From Salticus scenicus (Eukaryota > Arthropoda > Arachnida > Araneae > Salticidae), in the NCBI GenBank assembly GCA_963930645.1, contig OZ005655.1:134109626-134173625 (forward strand): a stretch of DNA of 64,000 nucleotides. The letters run 5' to 3'. The notes below the pieces were generated by a model, which saw only the letters and a program-made list of their open reading frames with translations, was not told the origin of the DNA and made no database searches. The position numbers and the translations under genes are program-made. Below are positions 25,228-35,639 of the stretch, in pieces. Within the stretch, counting starts at the first letter, position 1. Each line of letters starts with the position of its first letter.

Positions 25228-26655
25228 CTAGTAGTCTGCAGGATTTGTTGTTTTCTTATATATTTTTAAAGGTGCACTGTCCGAAAGAATTACAAAATTT
25301 CGATTATATAAATAGTACTTAAAAGCAAGTACAGATCTATGTATGGCCATTAATTCTAGTTTCAATGAAGGATATTTTTGTTCAGAGGGCTTTAATGATT
25401 TTGAAAAATATGCATTCGGCAAAAGTCTATCGCCAAATTTTTGCATAAGTACACCTGAAATTGCAACTTTTGATGCGTCTGTGTTTACGAAAACTTTTTT
25501 GTTCCAGTCAGGTAATCTGACAATTGGAGGTTTGAAAAATAATTGTTGCAATTTTTCAAAAATTTCTTGATGTTTCTGAGTCCACTTAAAAGTGACTTTA
25601 GGTTTGGTTAAGTCAATTAATGGCTGGACAATTTGAGAAAAAGTTGGTAATAATGATTTATAATAAGTAGCAAGTCCTAAAAATCTTTTCACTTGTTTCT
25701 TAGTAGTTGGTACAGGAAATGAATTAATTTTAATAATATTAGCCTGCACCGGAGAAATTGTATGATTTTGAATGTGAAAACCTAAATAATCTACTTCTGT
25801 TTTGTGAAATGAACATTTGTTAGGAGTTAAAGTTAAATTGTACTTTTTTAAAACATCGAATACCTTCCTTAATTTAAACATTGTTTCTTCAAAAGAGTTA
25901 GCCCCTAAAATTAAGTCATCTTGATAGGAATAGATTCCATCTTCCTGAATTTCATCTAAAAGACTATCCATAAGTGATTGAAAAATAGAGCTAGCTGTTT
26001 TAAGACCAAAACATAAACGTTTATATTTATATGAACCAAACATTGATGTAAAAGTAACATAATCTTGAAATTTTTCCGGTAAATCGATTTGATGATATGC
26101 TTGTTGAAAATCCAATGACGTGAAATATTTATATTATGATAAATTTGAAATAATAGTTTGAATTTTTCGTAAAGGGTAAGAAGAACCCTGAATTACCGTG
26201 TTTAGCATTCTTAGATCTAAAGCTAGTCTGAATCTTTCTTTTCCTGAACCATCCGGTTTCCTTTTTACCAAAAGGATGGGACAGGCCCATTCGGAGCAAC
26301 TACGCTCAATGATATTAGCATCTGCAAGTTCTCTAATTTGATTGAGAGCTTCGTTTTGCAGAGCTTGAGGTATTGGGAAAGGAAGAGTTTTTATTGGAAA
26401 ATCATTTGTGAGCTTTAAATTTGGAATAACTTTATCAGTATGTCCTAAGGTTGCTAAAGATTTTGAAAAAACAGCAAAATTTTCGAATAGTAATTTTTGC
26501 AACTGCTCTTTTTCTTCTTTACATAAGTGATCAAGTTTAAAGTCAGAATGAGTTAAATCTGTTTTTCTTTTATTTAAAATTTGTTCAGATGGTTGAATTA
26601 AATTGACAGAGTGTTCAGTTTTGTTTTTAGATACTGTGTCATTGCCATCATTCAA
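25228..26655 (-). pseudogene. Element A reverse transcriptase and RNase H, with stop
   Basis: RT begins after the protease with a long N-terminal stretch. ALQNEALNQIRELADANIIE and the SEWACPILLVKRKPDG finger motif follow. An in-frame TAA lies at about 26131, where element B has an alanine codon. The frame then continues with LDFQQAYHQIDLPE, the FGLKTA motif and the active-site YQDD (about 190 nt after the stop). RNase H follows with the DAS, LELMA and LSDSAP catalytic surroundings. Near 25230 about five bases are missing relative to element B, at the PAD.TT motif, which shifts the frame into the integrase. All catalytic motifs seen are intact. Confidence 0.85.
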
Positions 26656-26661
26656 AATAGT

Positions 26662-27642
26662 TTAACTTACATCAAAATTTTTGATTTGTTGAACCAAAGC
26701 AATTTTACCTATATTCATATTTTTATTAAGGTGAACACTCTTTTCAGAATTATTTGATACATAAATCTGTAAATTATAAATTTCTTTTATATGATTTTTC
26801 CTATTGTAACTTTTTTGAAAGTCCTTGAATGATATAAGAGAATCGTAAAAATTTATCTGTTTATCTTCATTTCCCTCAAAAATATATTCATTAGGATCAG
26901 GTTTTAATTTGGTCAATACCTTAACTGCTTTTGTTTCATATGTGTTGAGAATACATTTAGAATGTAAATATGCAGGAATGCAATTTTTTTTATGTGCATG
27001 GTCAGTATGATTGTGATTACAAGTACCATCATCCTCTTCATTACAAGAGTAAAATGGAATTGATGTATCATTTATTTTTAGTAAGTCATGAGCAAAATCA
27101 ATTTGGATGTTATTATGTTTAATGAAATCAATTCCAAGAATTCCTTGGAAGGACGAGGATGAAGGGATATCAACAATATAAAATGTATGGTGAAAATTCT
27201 TTTGTTCAATTTTAAAAGATGCACTTATACATGATGAGAAATTAACCTCAGAATTGACAGACTTAATTGTAATATTAGAACCTTTTCTTTTATATTTCAA
27301 AGATGTTTTGATTTGATTAAACAATTTTTGTGAAAGTAGACTTAACGAACTGCCTGTGTCAATTAAAAAATTTACTTTTGAATGAGCCATCACTGCATTA
27401 ATAAGTGGTAAGGAAGAAGCATTTTGATATACATTACAAATATATTTACTTCTTTGCTCTGTTTCTGTTTGAATAGCCACATTGTTTGAAATCGTAATGA
27501 TAGAATTTGTTTGAGAGGCAACAGAATTAACTAGCCTACGATTTGTTAATTTTGGTATATCATTATTTTGCGTAGAAAATACTGGTGATTGTAGAGATTG
27601 AGAAATATTCTCACCAGTAGGAATAAATCTCTCTATCAGTTT
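26662..27642 (-). pseudogene. Element A protease and pol N-terminus
   Basis: This frame is open from just after the gag/pol slippery site. It encodes a linker with SVASQTNS-type sequence, then an aspartic protease with the active-site triplet in FLIDTGSSLSLL and the late ILGIDFI motif typical of retropepsins. A region rich in HNHTDHAHKK follows. The frame ends at a TAA (26664-26662) just before the RT frame resumes in the same phase. Element B is open at this point, so the stop is a mutation. Pol has no start codon of its own and depends on -1 frameshifting. Confidence 0.8.
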
Positions 27643-28571
27643 AAATTCCTATCCTCTCTAAACTTTGTATTATCTCGAAAATTTTCTTCAGAATTTTGTT
27701 GGTGTGAGTAGTGTCGATAATCTTGTTTTCTTAAATTTTGTCTCTTCCATCTGAAGCAATATTTAGCAGTGTGTCCATATTTCTCACAAATTTGGCAAAT
27801 TCTAGAATTGAATTTGTTTCTACTTTGTCTATTTTGGAAGAAAGTTCTTTTATTTTTAAAGTGTGTTTGATTATCAGCAAATCTGTGCATTTTTGGAGAA
27901 TATTTTTTTTTCTTGTTTTGCAATTGATGGTTCTGCTTATCATGATAGTCTTTTTTATTATCCTGTGTACATGATAAGTTGTTAACTTGTTCAGTCAAAA
28001 AATTGATTTTCTCCAAAACTATGTTAGTGTTTGTGTCTGTGTTTTCTGTGTTTTTTGTCATATCCTCTGTCACATGAATCTCAAAGAGCTTTTGTGCCCT
28101 ATCAACAGCTTCTTTGTATTTATTAATACCTTCCTCTTGAAGCTTAATTCTAATGTTTGGTGGTATACACGAAATAAATTTAGAGAATTTTAGTGAATTC
28201 AATGCTTCCGTGTCATAAATATCACGAAATGCTTTCGATGCGACACAATTTAATCTGTGTGCAAAATGTTTTGGAGACTCCGATTTTATCATTGTGAAGT
28301 TATTAAATAAATTAATGTTATATGTTGACGACGGTAATGAAAAGAAATTAGTAAATTCTTTTTCTATAAATTCCAGATCAGTCGCATTATATAAAATTTC
28401 ATTTTCTAACATGAATTTTTGTGCAGGACCGATCAATTTACTTTTTAGAATCAAAATGATTTCTTTAGATTTTATACCACCGACCTCTGCATACGATCTT
28501 AACTGATCAAAAAAGAATTTAAAAAAAATTGGATCCCCATCAAAAGTTGGAATCATAATATTGGTGGCCAT
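27636..28571 (-). CDS. gag: Element A Gag, intact
   Basis: 311 codons from ATG at 28571 with no interruption. This is the structural protein that would assemble the element's cytoplasmic particle and bind its RNA. The N-terminal two thirds are capsid-like: MIPTFDGDPIFFKFFFDQL at the start, then FAHRLNCVASKAF and FISCIPPNIRIKLQEEGI. This is the same layout as element B. A single CCHC zinc knuckle lies at about residues 259-272 (CQICEKYGHTAKYC) in a very basic, Arg/Lys/Gln-rich tail. The start is supported by the matching N-terminus in B. Expression would be from the 5' LTR at 30396-31152. Gag is the only A protein that is both full length and undamaged. Confidence 0.85.
   Translation of the reverse strand: MATNIMIPTFDGDPIFFKFFFDQLRSYAEVGGIKSKEIILILKSKLIGPAQKFMLENEILYNATDLEFIEKEFTNFFSLPSSTYNINLFNNFTMIKSESPKHFAHRLNCVASKAFRDIYDTEALNSLKFSKFISCIPPNIRIKLQEEGINKYKEAVDRAQKLFEIHVTEDMTKNTENTDTNTNIVLEKINFLTEQVNNLSCTQDNKKDYHDKQNHQLQNKKKKYSPKMHRFADNQTHFKNKRTFFQNRQSRNKFNSRICQICEKYGHTAKYCFRWKRQNLRKQDYRHYSHQQNSEENFRDNTKFREDRNLN
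27639..27645 (-). promoter_or_regulatory. Candidate -1 frameshift slippery site, gag/pol of A
   Basis: The heptamer T TTA AAC sits in gag phase (aat tta aac) immediately before the gag stop TGA (27638-27636). Pol is in the -1 frame and open from this point. The same heptamer in the same phase occurs at the end of gag in element B. T TTA AAC is a canonical eukaryotic -1 frameshift sequence. I did not work out a downstream pseudoknot. Confidence 0.75.
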
Positions 28572-30370
28572 TATTACTAAATAATTTAATTACCAAAATT
28601 GAAAACTGAATATTATGTATATATACTATATATTGAATATGTATCACCTATAAATATCTATAAAATTTTCACTACCAAAAATAAAATATAAGAGATTGCA
28701 CAAAATGTATTTTGACTTGAATAATTTCTTTTGGAAATATATTAACTATATATATATAAGATCTTAATATGTAAGATCAGTCATGGCAGAAATTAGCTGT
28801 TATAAAATACATGTTGTGCAATAAATGTAATAAATCAATATAAATTATAAATGTATAACCCACAAAACTTTATGAAAATATGTAAAATTTCTGTCGATTT
28901 ATGATATAAACTGTATGCAACATATATATATACAAACGTTTCCTCAAATGTAAGTTGTATGAGCAATAACTATTTAAAGAAATGAGTAAATAATACTTAT
29001 TATTACAAATTATTACTATTATTTTCTTTTTTTAATTATTTGCAAAAATATGAACAAAATTATATATATATTGCATAAATAAATAATTTTATAAATTCAA
29101 TTGTTAAATAATAGAACGACTGAATGTTAGTGTAAAAAAATATGATAAATATTAATTTTTCAATGTCATAATTTAATATTAAAAATATCAACATTTATAT
29201 CACGTAAATTATGAAACCATATATCATATGAGCAAGTTACCTTATAACAAGCAAAATTAGTATGAAAAGACAATAAATGAAATGAAATACAGAAATGTAT
29301 TATAATGTTATTGTTATTATTTAAATACTCACAATGTTATATATATGTATTTTAACTATTTATTTCATGTATAGAAATTAAGAAATAGTTTACTTACTTG
29401 AACAGAAATATGTCTTTTTTTTTTTTTTTTTTTTTAATTAATACGTAGAATTATTACTTTATTTTATTTTATTTTAATATGTTGAGTTTTTTCTATAAAT
29501 AGATATCTTAATGGTATTGTTGTTAGTATTGCGTCAATAGTAGTCACACTTAAAAATTTGTAAATTCATACAAAATGTAATTTGAGGAAGCGGCTTATTA
29601 TATGAGGAAGCGGACATTCACAACACTATAAATTGAAAACTTTTGTCGGTGGAATATCACAATAATAGTTCTTCTTCAAGCCTGATTTTTTAAAAATAAC
29701 GAACGGAATAGTCAGTATCGGACTGACGTTCAATAAAAATCTCTTTTGAAAAATTTTATCACCTGCTGAAATAATTATCGAATGTCGACTAGAAACACGA
29801 AAAAAATTCTTTGCATTGATTTTAAATCAGCAACATACATATGACAGGAATTCTGGAGAAATGTTGTCATGAAAATTGCATGAGGCGAGGCAAACACTGA
29901 ACACCACAGCAGGCAGAGAAGCAAACACATACGGACGACAGCAACCACAATATGCTCCACCAGTGCACAGAATAACGGGCCTCAAATACGGAATGAGCAG
30001 AGACATCGGACGATCACAAGACAAGCCAGCCAGAAATCAGGAACAGGGAAATCTTGACAGGAACACCGACACTATAGACATCACCAGCATAGGCAGTCCA
30101 ACAAACAGAAGATAAAGTTCTTAAAACTGTTTCTATTATTGTTCCGGGAATATATGTATATTTAAATAATATATAAAAGTTTTTACTTTGAAGAGTTAGT
30201 GCTTATAGGCGAAACAACTGCAGCAGATAAAGTAATAGTGAAAAGCAACACAGGCATAAAAATTTCATGGTAGTTCAAAAGTGCATCCGAAAAAGAAAAT
30301 TTTATAATGTTGCAGTTTTTTTTTTCCCCGTGCCCATATTTAAATTCTTGCATAAATTTTCTAAGATTTC
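28572..30370 (-). other. Element A leader between primer site and gag
   Basis: A 1.8-kb untranslated leader, similar in length to the 1.7-kb leader of element B. Mostly AT-rich with poly-T (about 29416-29436). A GC-richer purine-rich block at 29876-30110 reads open for 79 codons on the plus strand (antisense to the element); I do not regard it as a gene. Confidence 0.6.
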
Positions 30371-30388
30371 GCCTGGTATGAAGCACCA
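30371..30388 (-). promoter_or_regulatory. Element A primer-binding site
   Basis: On the element strand the 5' LTR ends ACAACA, then comes the 7-nt spacer TATTATG, then TGGTGCTTCATACCAGGC. A start of TGG fits pairing with a tRNA 3' CCA. Element B has TATTATC then TGGTGCCCTTCCAG in the same place. I cannot name the primer tRNA with confidence. Confidence 0.65.
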
Positions 30389-30395
30389 CATAATA

Positions 30396-31152
30396 TGTTG
30401 TATTTATTTGGTAGGTAGTGTGAATTCTTTCTTCATAATAAAAGCCGTGAAGATAATCAGAAGAAGCGTTATGTCCCAAAATAACACAGGCAAGCGAAAT
30501 CTTTAATGCAATCATTTAATAGAATTCGAAGTCATTATATGTCTTGCAATTTCAATAACACATAAATTCCTTTGAAGAAATTGACAGTACAAATAGTCAC
30601 CCGAAACATCCAGAATAAAGTTTTTATGTATAATATATGGAAGGATGAATATTAATTAACATTACAGGGACGGAATGGACACGGGGAGAGAAGCAAATCA
30701 ACAGACGTCTTAACAGGAACAGCGAAGAGGCAGAAGTCATGAAATTGTTGGCTGGATACATTACACAAAACCACAGAAAAAAATGAAGCCAAGACAACAC
30801 CCAACTTTTTCAGTTACAGCTAATTTAGTGTAACATTTAAAATATATTGGCGATTGATTTCTTAGCCAAAAAATCCGTTATCAGTTCGTGAGAATCTGGC
30901 AAACCAACCTTAACTCTTGACCACAAGAATTTTATCGTTAAATTTTTATTCATAGACTTTAGTCGAAAAGTATACGCGATTTCTATTTATAAGTAACAGA
31001 TGTGAGATCTGTTCAATGTTCAAAAATGACATCAGGAAACATTTTATTATGTTTTATTTAATTGAGATGAAACGAATTGTTCTCCACAGAATTAAGCGAT
31101 TGAAAGATCATCTCTTGCTTTTATTATTATTATTTCTTTTAAATGAAAGGAA
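30396..31152 (-). repeat. Element A 5' LTR
   Basis: Direct repeat of 20839-21596, about 99 percent identical by eye (about eight substitutions and one indel). Carries the promoter for element A on the minus strand; no clear TATA box was picked out. Confidence 0.8.
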
Positions 31153-31822
31153 CCAAAATTATAATATAAAAAATTATAAAATATTAAATTATGCATCTCT
31201 GAAAAGTTGATGTCATTATCAATTTGAAAATTTTATGCACATTGATAAAGTGCTAATATACTTTATGATAATATTACATGTTGTTCTAAAACTTTTTTTT
31301 TTTTTTAACTACTATTTTTATTGTCAAGTTGTTATTAAAAAAAAACTGTCCATAACGTCACATTCGACTGCATAGCGTTTCTTTACTACAATAAACTCTA
31401 TGAACTATAAATTTATTTTATCAGTTTTACTTATAGATCCTACAGGGCTATTTTTTTAAAATTTTGGCGTTGAAATTGAAATACACCGAATGTTTTTCAC
31501 CAAGAAGTTTAATTTAGCAACAGCCATTTTAATCTAAGTAGAGCATCAAAAATATAAATAAATTATAAAATATTACAAAAAGAAAAAAATAATAAACTGA
31601 AATAGTAGCCACACAAATGATCTATTTTTATCTCAGTAGATAATTTTATAGAAAAAAAAAAATGTATTTTAAAAATGGAAAATTTATTTCAGCAAGCACT
31701 ATTTTAAGTCTAAAAACCATTAAAAATATAATCAGAATATGAAGAATTCTTATAAATTAACGAAAAGGTGCTTGATAAAAGTATCAGCAAAATAGGATTC
31801 CCCCTTTTATACAAGAAATTAT

Positions 31823-31858
<36 letters not shown>

Positions 31859-32881
31859 TCCATTGCTAACCTGGCGTCAAAAATTCAAAAGCCGCCAAGG
31901 GAGAAATTTAATAAAGTTGTGTAGCACGATAATGTTTATTTATTTTTCATATACCAATCACTACGCTAATTTATCACAAAAATAAACGAACTGATGTGTG
32001 TGATTCCACTTGGGCAGAAACATTTGATAAATTCAAATTAATATTTAAATAAATAAATAAAAATACATTTAATGGGAAATATATATAACCATAAAAACAT
32101 TAGTTGTCTAAAATGAGGCAGAAATAGTGCTCATAGCTTATTGTTATAAGGAATTAATTCTTTGCCCTGCATCAATTGTACTGTTGCGATGAAAGTAGTT
32201 TTACATGCAAAGTGAAAATAAAAGGGCAATTCATTCACTTTCAGTGGGGCCTTGGCGACAAACTTGATGAGTGGACGACCAAATTTGGTGAAAAATGGTA
32301 GTTTAGTGTTCCCGAGGTTTCGAAGCTCTCCAACACACGGGAGCACAGATCTCAATCTTTCCATGGGATTCTCGATGGAATCATCTCCAAAAGTTATAAA
32401 TAGGAGTGAGTTGATTTCTGCGAGAGAGTATGTAGTCACTGCGGTTCAGAGTTATTCAGAGACTTATTCTGAGTGATTGCACTTTAGGGATTGAGCTCTA
32501 AGTGACTGGATATTTTTTGTGAGCTAGCAAAGATTTCTGCTCTGGAGTATTTGATTTTATTGTCTTTACTCCAGTAGGACAAGTGACTGTTTTTTAGACT
32601 GTTCCAGAACATTCATCGAATAATGACTTTTGCTGCATGAGTAACACCTTCGACTGTTTCCAGAATATTCGAAGAATTAACTTTACTATTGGACTGTATT
32701 AGAGAATATTCATTTTAATAAGAGTTTTGTTGTACAGATTCGAGAAGTTCAAAAAATATTTAATAACGCCAAGGAGGTCCCATACTAAAGCTGTGAGGAA
32801 AATAATCGGCAATTGAAATATATTTATTGAAAAGTTTCAATTATTCAATTAAAAAGAAATCATTTAAATATACTGATCAGC
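31153..32881. other. AT-rich DNA; promoter-like block at 32.2-32.8 kb
   Basis: The left half is AT-rich with poly-A (about 31825-31858). From about 32220 the sequence is less AT-rich and contains TTATAAATAGGAGTGAG (about 32394), a good TATA box, followed by GAGAGAGTATGTAGTCACT. This could be an LTR or a promoter captured by the Helitron whose 3' end lies at 32903, but I found no second copy or coding sequence. Confidence 0.4.
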
Positions 32882-32903
32882 GAAGCAGGCACAGCCTGCT
32901 AGT
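32882..32903 (+). mobile_element. Helitron 3' end (plus strand)
   Basis: GCGAAGCAGGCACAGCCTGC forms a six-pair hairpin (GCAGGC/GCCTGC) directly followed by TAG, giving the CTAG (CTRR) terminus, then T. This is the standard Helitron 3' structure, and the arthropod form usually has GCGAAGC before it. The body would extend leftwards. The 5' TC end was not found, so the element may be truncated. Confidence 0.6.
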
Positions 32904-32918
32904 ATATACATATATATT

Positions 32919-33560
32919 CAGTCATACCCACTTAATTGGGTAACGGATAATTGAATACGCAGCTTATTCGAATAAAATTTGTTAGAACCAAAATCAGTCT
33001 CATAGGAACAATGTTAAATTTCCCCATTTAAACAAATATTTTTCACATACCATCCTCGGTTATTCGAATAAAGTTTGAACAGTCTTTCTTATTAAAAATG
33101 TGTTCTTAATCGAAAAATACCAGATTTCCTTTTCTAAAAGTAATTAAAAATTGTTTGTTGTTGAAAAAAGCAAAATTGGAAAACGTCGAATGTGAAATAT
33201 GGGATGATGAAAAAGTAATTAAAGATTTTGAGCACAGTGAACTTCGGTATTTTGAAGACTTTGGGATAGGTGATTTCAGACAGCTGAAATTCACTCAGAC
33301 AGAGCTCGTGGAATTTAAAAAATTGGATGGAAACGAGATGACAGAAGATGACGAAGAAATTTTCACATCTTCCTCGCAAGAAAAATATCAAAATGAAAGT
33401 AATGATGAGCCAATCAATCCATTCCCCCTCTGAAACAAATAAATGAGTCATATGATATAATTCGCCGACATTTTGAGGTTTGTTTAGGTGACTATAATCT
33501 ACTTTATAAATTAGAAAAAGAATTGTAGAAATATTAAACACCTGTGAAAACATAATCACC
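32919..33560 (+). mobile_element. Pogo/Tigger-like transposon remnant
   Basis: Starts with CAGTCATACCCACTTAATTG beside TA-rich sequence, then GGTAACGGATAATTGAATA and two TTATTCGAATAAA.TTTG blocks. This is typical of Tigger 5' ends. It passes almost directly into the end of a transposase frame (33155-33528), so the middle is deleted. The right terminal inverted repeat was not seen. Confidence 0.55.
33155..33528 (+). pseudogene. C-terminal remnant of a Tigger/jerky-type transposase
   Basis: The first frame (to 33433) is acidic and ends FKKLDGNEMTEDDEEIFTSS, like the acidic linker before the end of pogo-type transposases. A one-base shift near 33430 then continues with ESYDIIRRHFEVCLGDYNLL and YKLEKEL before TAG at 33526-33528. 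This matches the ..LRR.F......L..LE.. helix that closes Tigger/jerky proteins. The catalytic DDE domain is absent. Assignment is from pattern memory only. Confidence 0.5.
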
Positions 33561-34492
33561 TATCAGAACTTTCTTTCGAGAGGGAAAAAAATATTATATG
33601 AGTGAGTGATATTGAATAATTCTACTTCTTTATAAGCTCTGGAATCTAATTAGGTAAGTTTAAAAAGACATTTTTGCATTATGTTGGAGATAGAGAAAAA
33701 TTAGAAATTGCAAGTATTACAGGTGGCATTTGATTGCCGATTTTTGGGAGAGGGTGGGAAACACACACACACACACACACACACACAAATAAACAAGTGA
33801 AAGATATTGAACAATTCTACTTCTTTATATGTTCTAGAATCTAAAAAAGCAAGTTTAAAATGATTATTGCATACCTGCCAAACTGAGAAAATTCCAAGGA
33901 GTAAAACAGCGCACGAACAAAAAAAATTGCAGCCCCCCCCCTTACCAAAAAAAAAAAAAAAAAAAAAAAGCAAATGGGATTTTTCTGTTTTGGCATATAA
34001 GATTTAAATCGTTTGATTAAATCATATTAAAAAAAAAAAAAAAATCACTAATTTACTTTTTAAATACATTAACATTTGATAAAAAGTAATATAATGAAAA
34101 GTTTAGCTATCATTCATAATTATTTACTACATTTACATATTTAATATATTCACACACTGATGCAATTAGTCTAAATTTCAAATTAGATTTATTTTAAAAA
34201 TTGTTCTCAAACTGCTTAGAAGTATCAGATACAGTAATTATTTTTAAATATTTTAAATAGCTATTTTTCAATTTAATTAGTTATTACATTTACAAACTCA
34301 AAAAAAGAAAAAAAAAAAAAACGGAATGGAAAGGAAAAATAAATTTAAAAGCTTCATTTATTAAAATACAATGTAAAATCTACATTTGTTGATTTTTTTT
34401 TTTTTTTTTTTTTTAACACTTTCTCAGAATATAATAAAATACAATTGATATCTTCCTTGAAGTAGTAATGTATCTTATTCTTTTTGCTAATA
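33561..34492. other. AT-rich DNA with (AC)n
   Basis: (AC)n at about 33761-33786, several poly-A/T runs (33949-33969, 34034-34044, 34396-34414). Short repeats such as GATATTGAACAATTCTACTTCTTTATA at 33800-33830 recur near 33610 and 35340, so this is decayed local repeat DNA with no gene. Confidence 0.5.
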
Positions 34493-34699
34493 TTAGCTGA
34501 TTTTGAATAATATAGACATTTTTTTCTTTCCAATGTGTTTGGTTGTATGGTATTTGCCGCAATGAGAAATTGTAAAACTGGATCGACAATAAATGTTGCA
34601 ATACGCAAACTTTTCACCCTGACTAGATGCTCTTATACATCGAAATTCAGTTCTATAGCTATCTTTAAACAGTTGATAAGATTTCTTTTCAGCAGTCAT
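34493..34699 (-). pseudogene. hAT-associated-type zinc-finger domain fragment
   Basis: From ATG at 34699 the peptide starts MTAEKKSYQLFKDSYRTEF and continues with FAYCNIYCRSSFTISHCGKY and then TTKHIGKKK. This is the layout (F...W/Y...F..I..S..G..FA.C..C...F.I.H.G...I..H..KK) of the small zinc finger that starts many arthropod hAT-like or domesticated transposon proteins. Here the cysteine spacing is CNIYC instead of C-x2-C, and the expected Gly after the His is Cys. The frame ends after 69 codons. GC-richer upstream DNA (34780-34960, with CCAATAAATGG) may be its old promoter or element end. Confidence 0.45.
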
Positions 34700-35019
34700 C
34701 AAAATTTTCAAAAGCGCATGACAATTATAAGCACAAATATAATAACAAAACGAACATCACCCACGTTTACCGTGCTTCCGTTTCTGTGAGATGAGCAAGG
34801 GTTGAGGTGAACTGAGCATGTCTGGTGAGGAGGGAAAAACATGCCACGCTTCTGAAGCGATGACATTGAAACGAAGCGTGCTTCAACCAATAAATGGGGA
34901 CCAATGATAGTTGCAGAAGCATCAACTCAGAATCAATCAATCGATCAAATACATTGCGATCTTTGTTTACTAAGCATTAGCAGCAAAAATCGTACTTTTT
35001 AAATACTTTTTTTTAAGAT

Positions 35020-35056
<37 letters not shown>

Positions 35057-35639
35057 TTTTTATTAAATTTAATCGAATACTTAAACAAATAAACGAAAAA
35101 AAAAAAAAAAGCTAGAAAAATGTTGAAATAGTAGAGAAAGATTAAAAATTGAGTAGGCGTAAAAGCGTAAAAAATGTCAAAAAAAATTGTAAATTTTACG
35201 CCCGGGGCATAAAACTTGGCAGCTATTGAGATTTACGCTGTGGATGAAGAAAGATTAGAAATCGCAACTCTTCTGCAGGGCATTTGATCTCTGATCATTA
35301 GCAGAGAGGGGGGGGGATAAAATATTATATGAGTGAGCGATATTGAACAATTCTACTTCTTCATAGGCTCTAAAATCTAATTAGGTAAGTTTAAAAAGGA
35401 CATTGACATTTATGTTGTGGGTGGAAAACTATTAGAAATCACAGATTTCTGAAGGCATTTGATCACTGATTGTTTTTTTTTTTTTTGGGGGGGGGGAGAG
35501 TACCATAAAAAGTTACATCAGAGAAAGATATTGAACAATTCTATCTATTCACAGTTTCTCTACGCTACAATATATCTACGCTACAGGGGTTGTTCCAATC
35601 ATACAAAACAAATTAATACATCTTCCTGCTTAACTTTGG
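34700..35639. other. Intergenic DNA, GC-richer patch then poly-T
   Basis: 34780-34960 is less AT-rich than its surroundings and contains two CCAAT boxes. Beyond it are poly-T (about 35028-35057) and repeats of the GATATTGAACAATTCTACTTCTT type shared with 33.6-33.8 kb. No gene supported. Confidence 0.4.

Larger units (their letters stand above)
20839..31152 (-). mobile_element. Ty3-like LTR retrotransposon, nearly complete (element A)
   Basis: A 10.3-kb minus-strand element: 5' LTR 31152-30396, primer-binding site 30388, a 1.8-kb leader, gag, protease, RT, RNase H, integrase, about 2 kb of 3' internal sequence, and 3' LTR 21596-20839. Domain order (integrase after RT/RNase H) places it in Ty3/Metaviridae-type elements. 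The two LTRs differ at only about nine positions over 757 bp by my reading. Pol nevertheless contains two stops and one frameshifting deletion, so this copy cannot make a full polyprotein. No env-like frame was found. I could not find a target-site duplication at the outer ends. Confidence 0.85.

Noticed and set aside
29876..30115. 79-codon plus-strand ORF in the element A leader
   Set aside because: Antisense to the element, in its untranslated leader. Composition (Arg/Gln/Thr-rich) follows from an A/C/G-rich block, and there is no counterpart in element B.
32131..32439. 102-codon minus-strand ORF
   Set aside because: Lies opposite the promoter-like TATA block. No recognisable domain, and its codon content looks like the complement of a repeat, so no gene is called.
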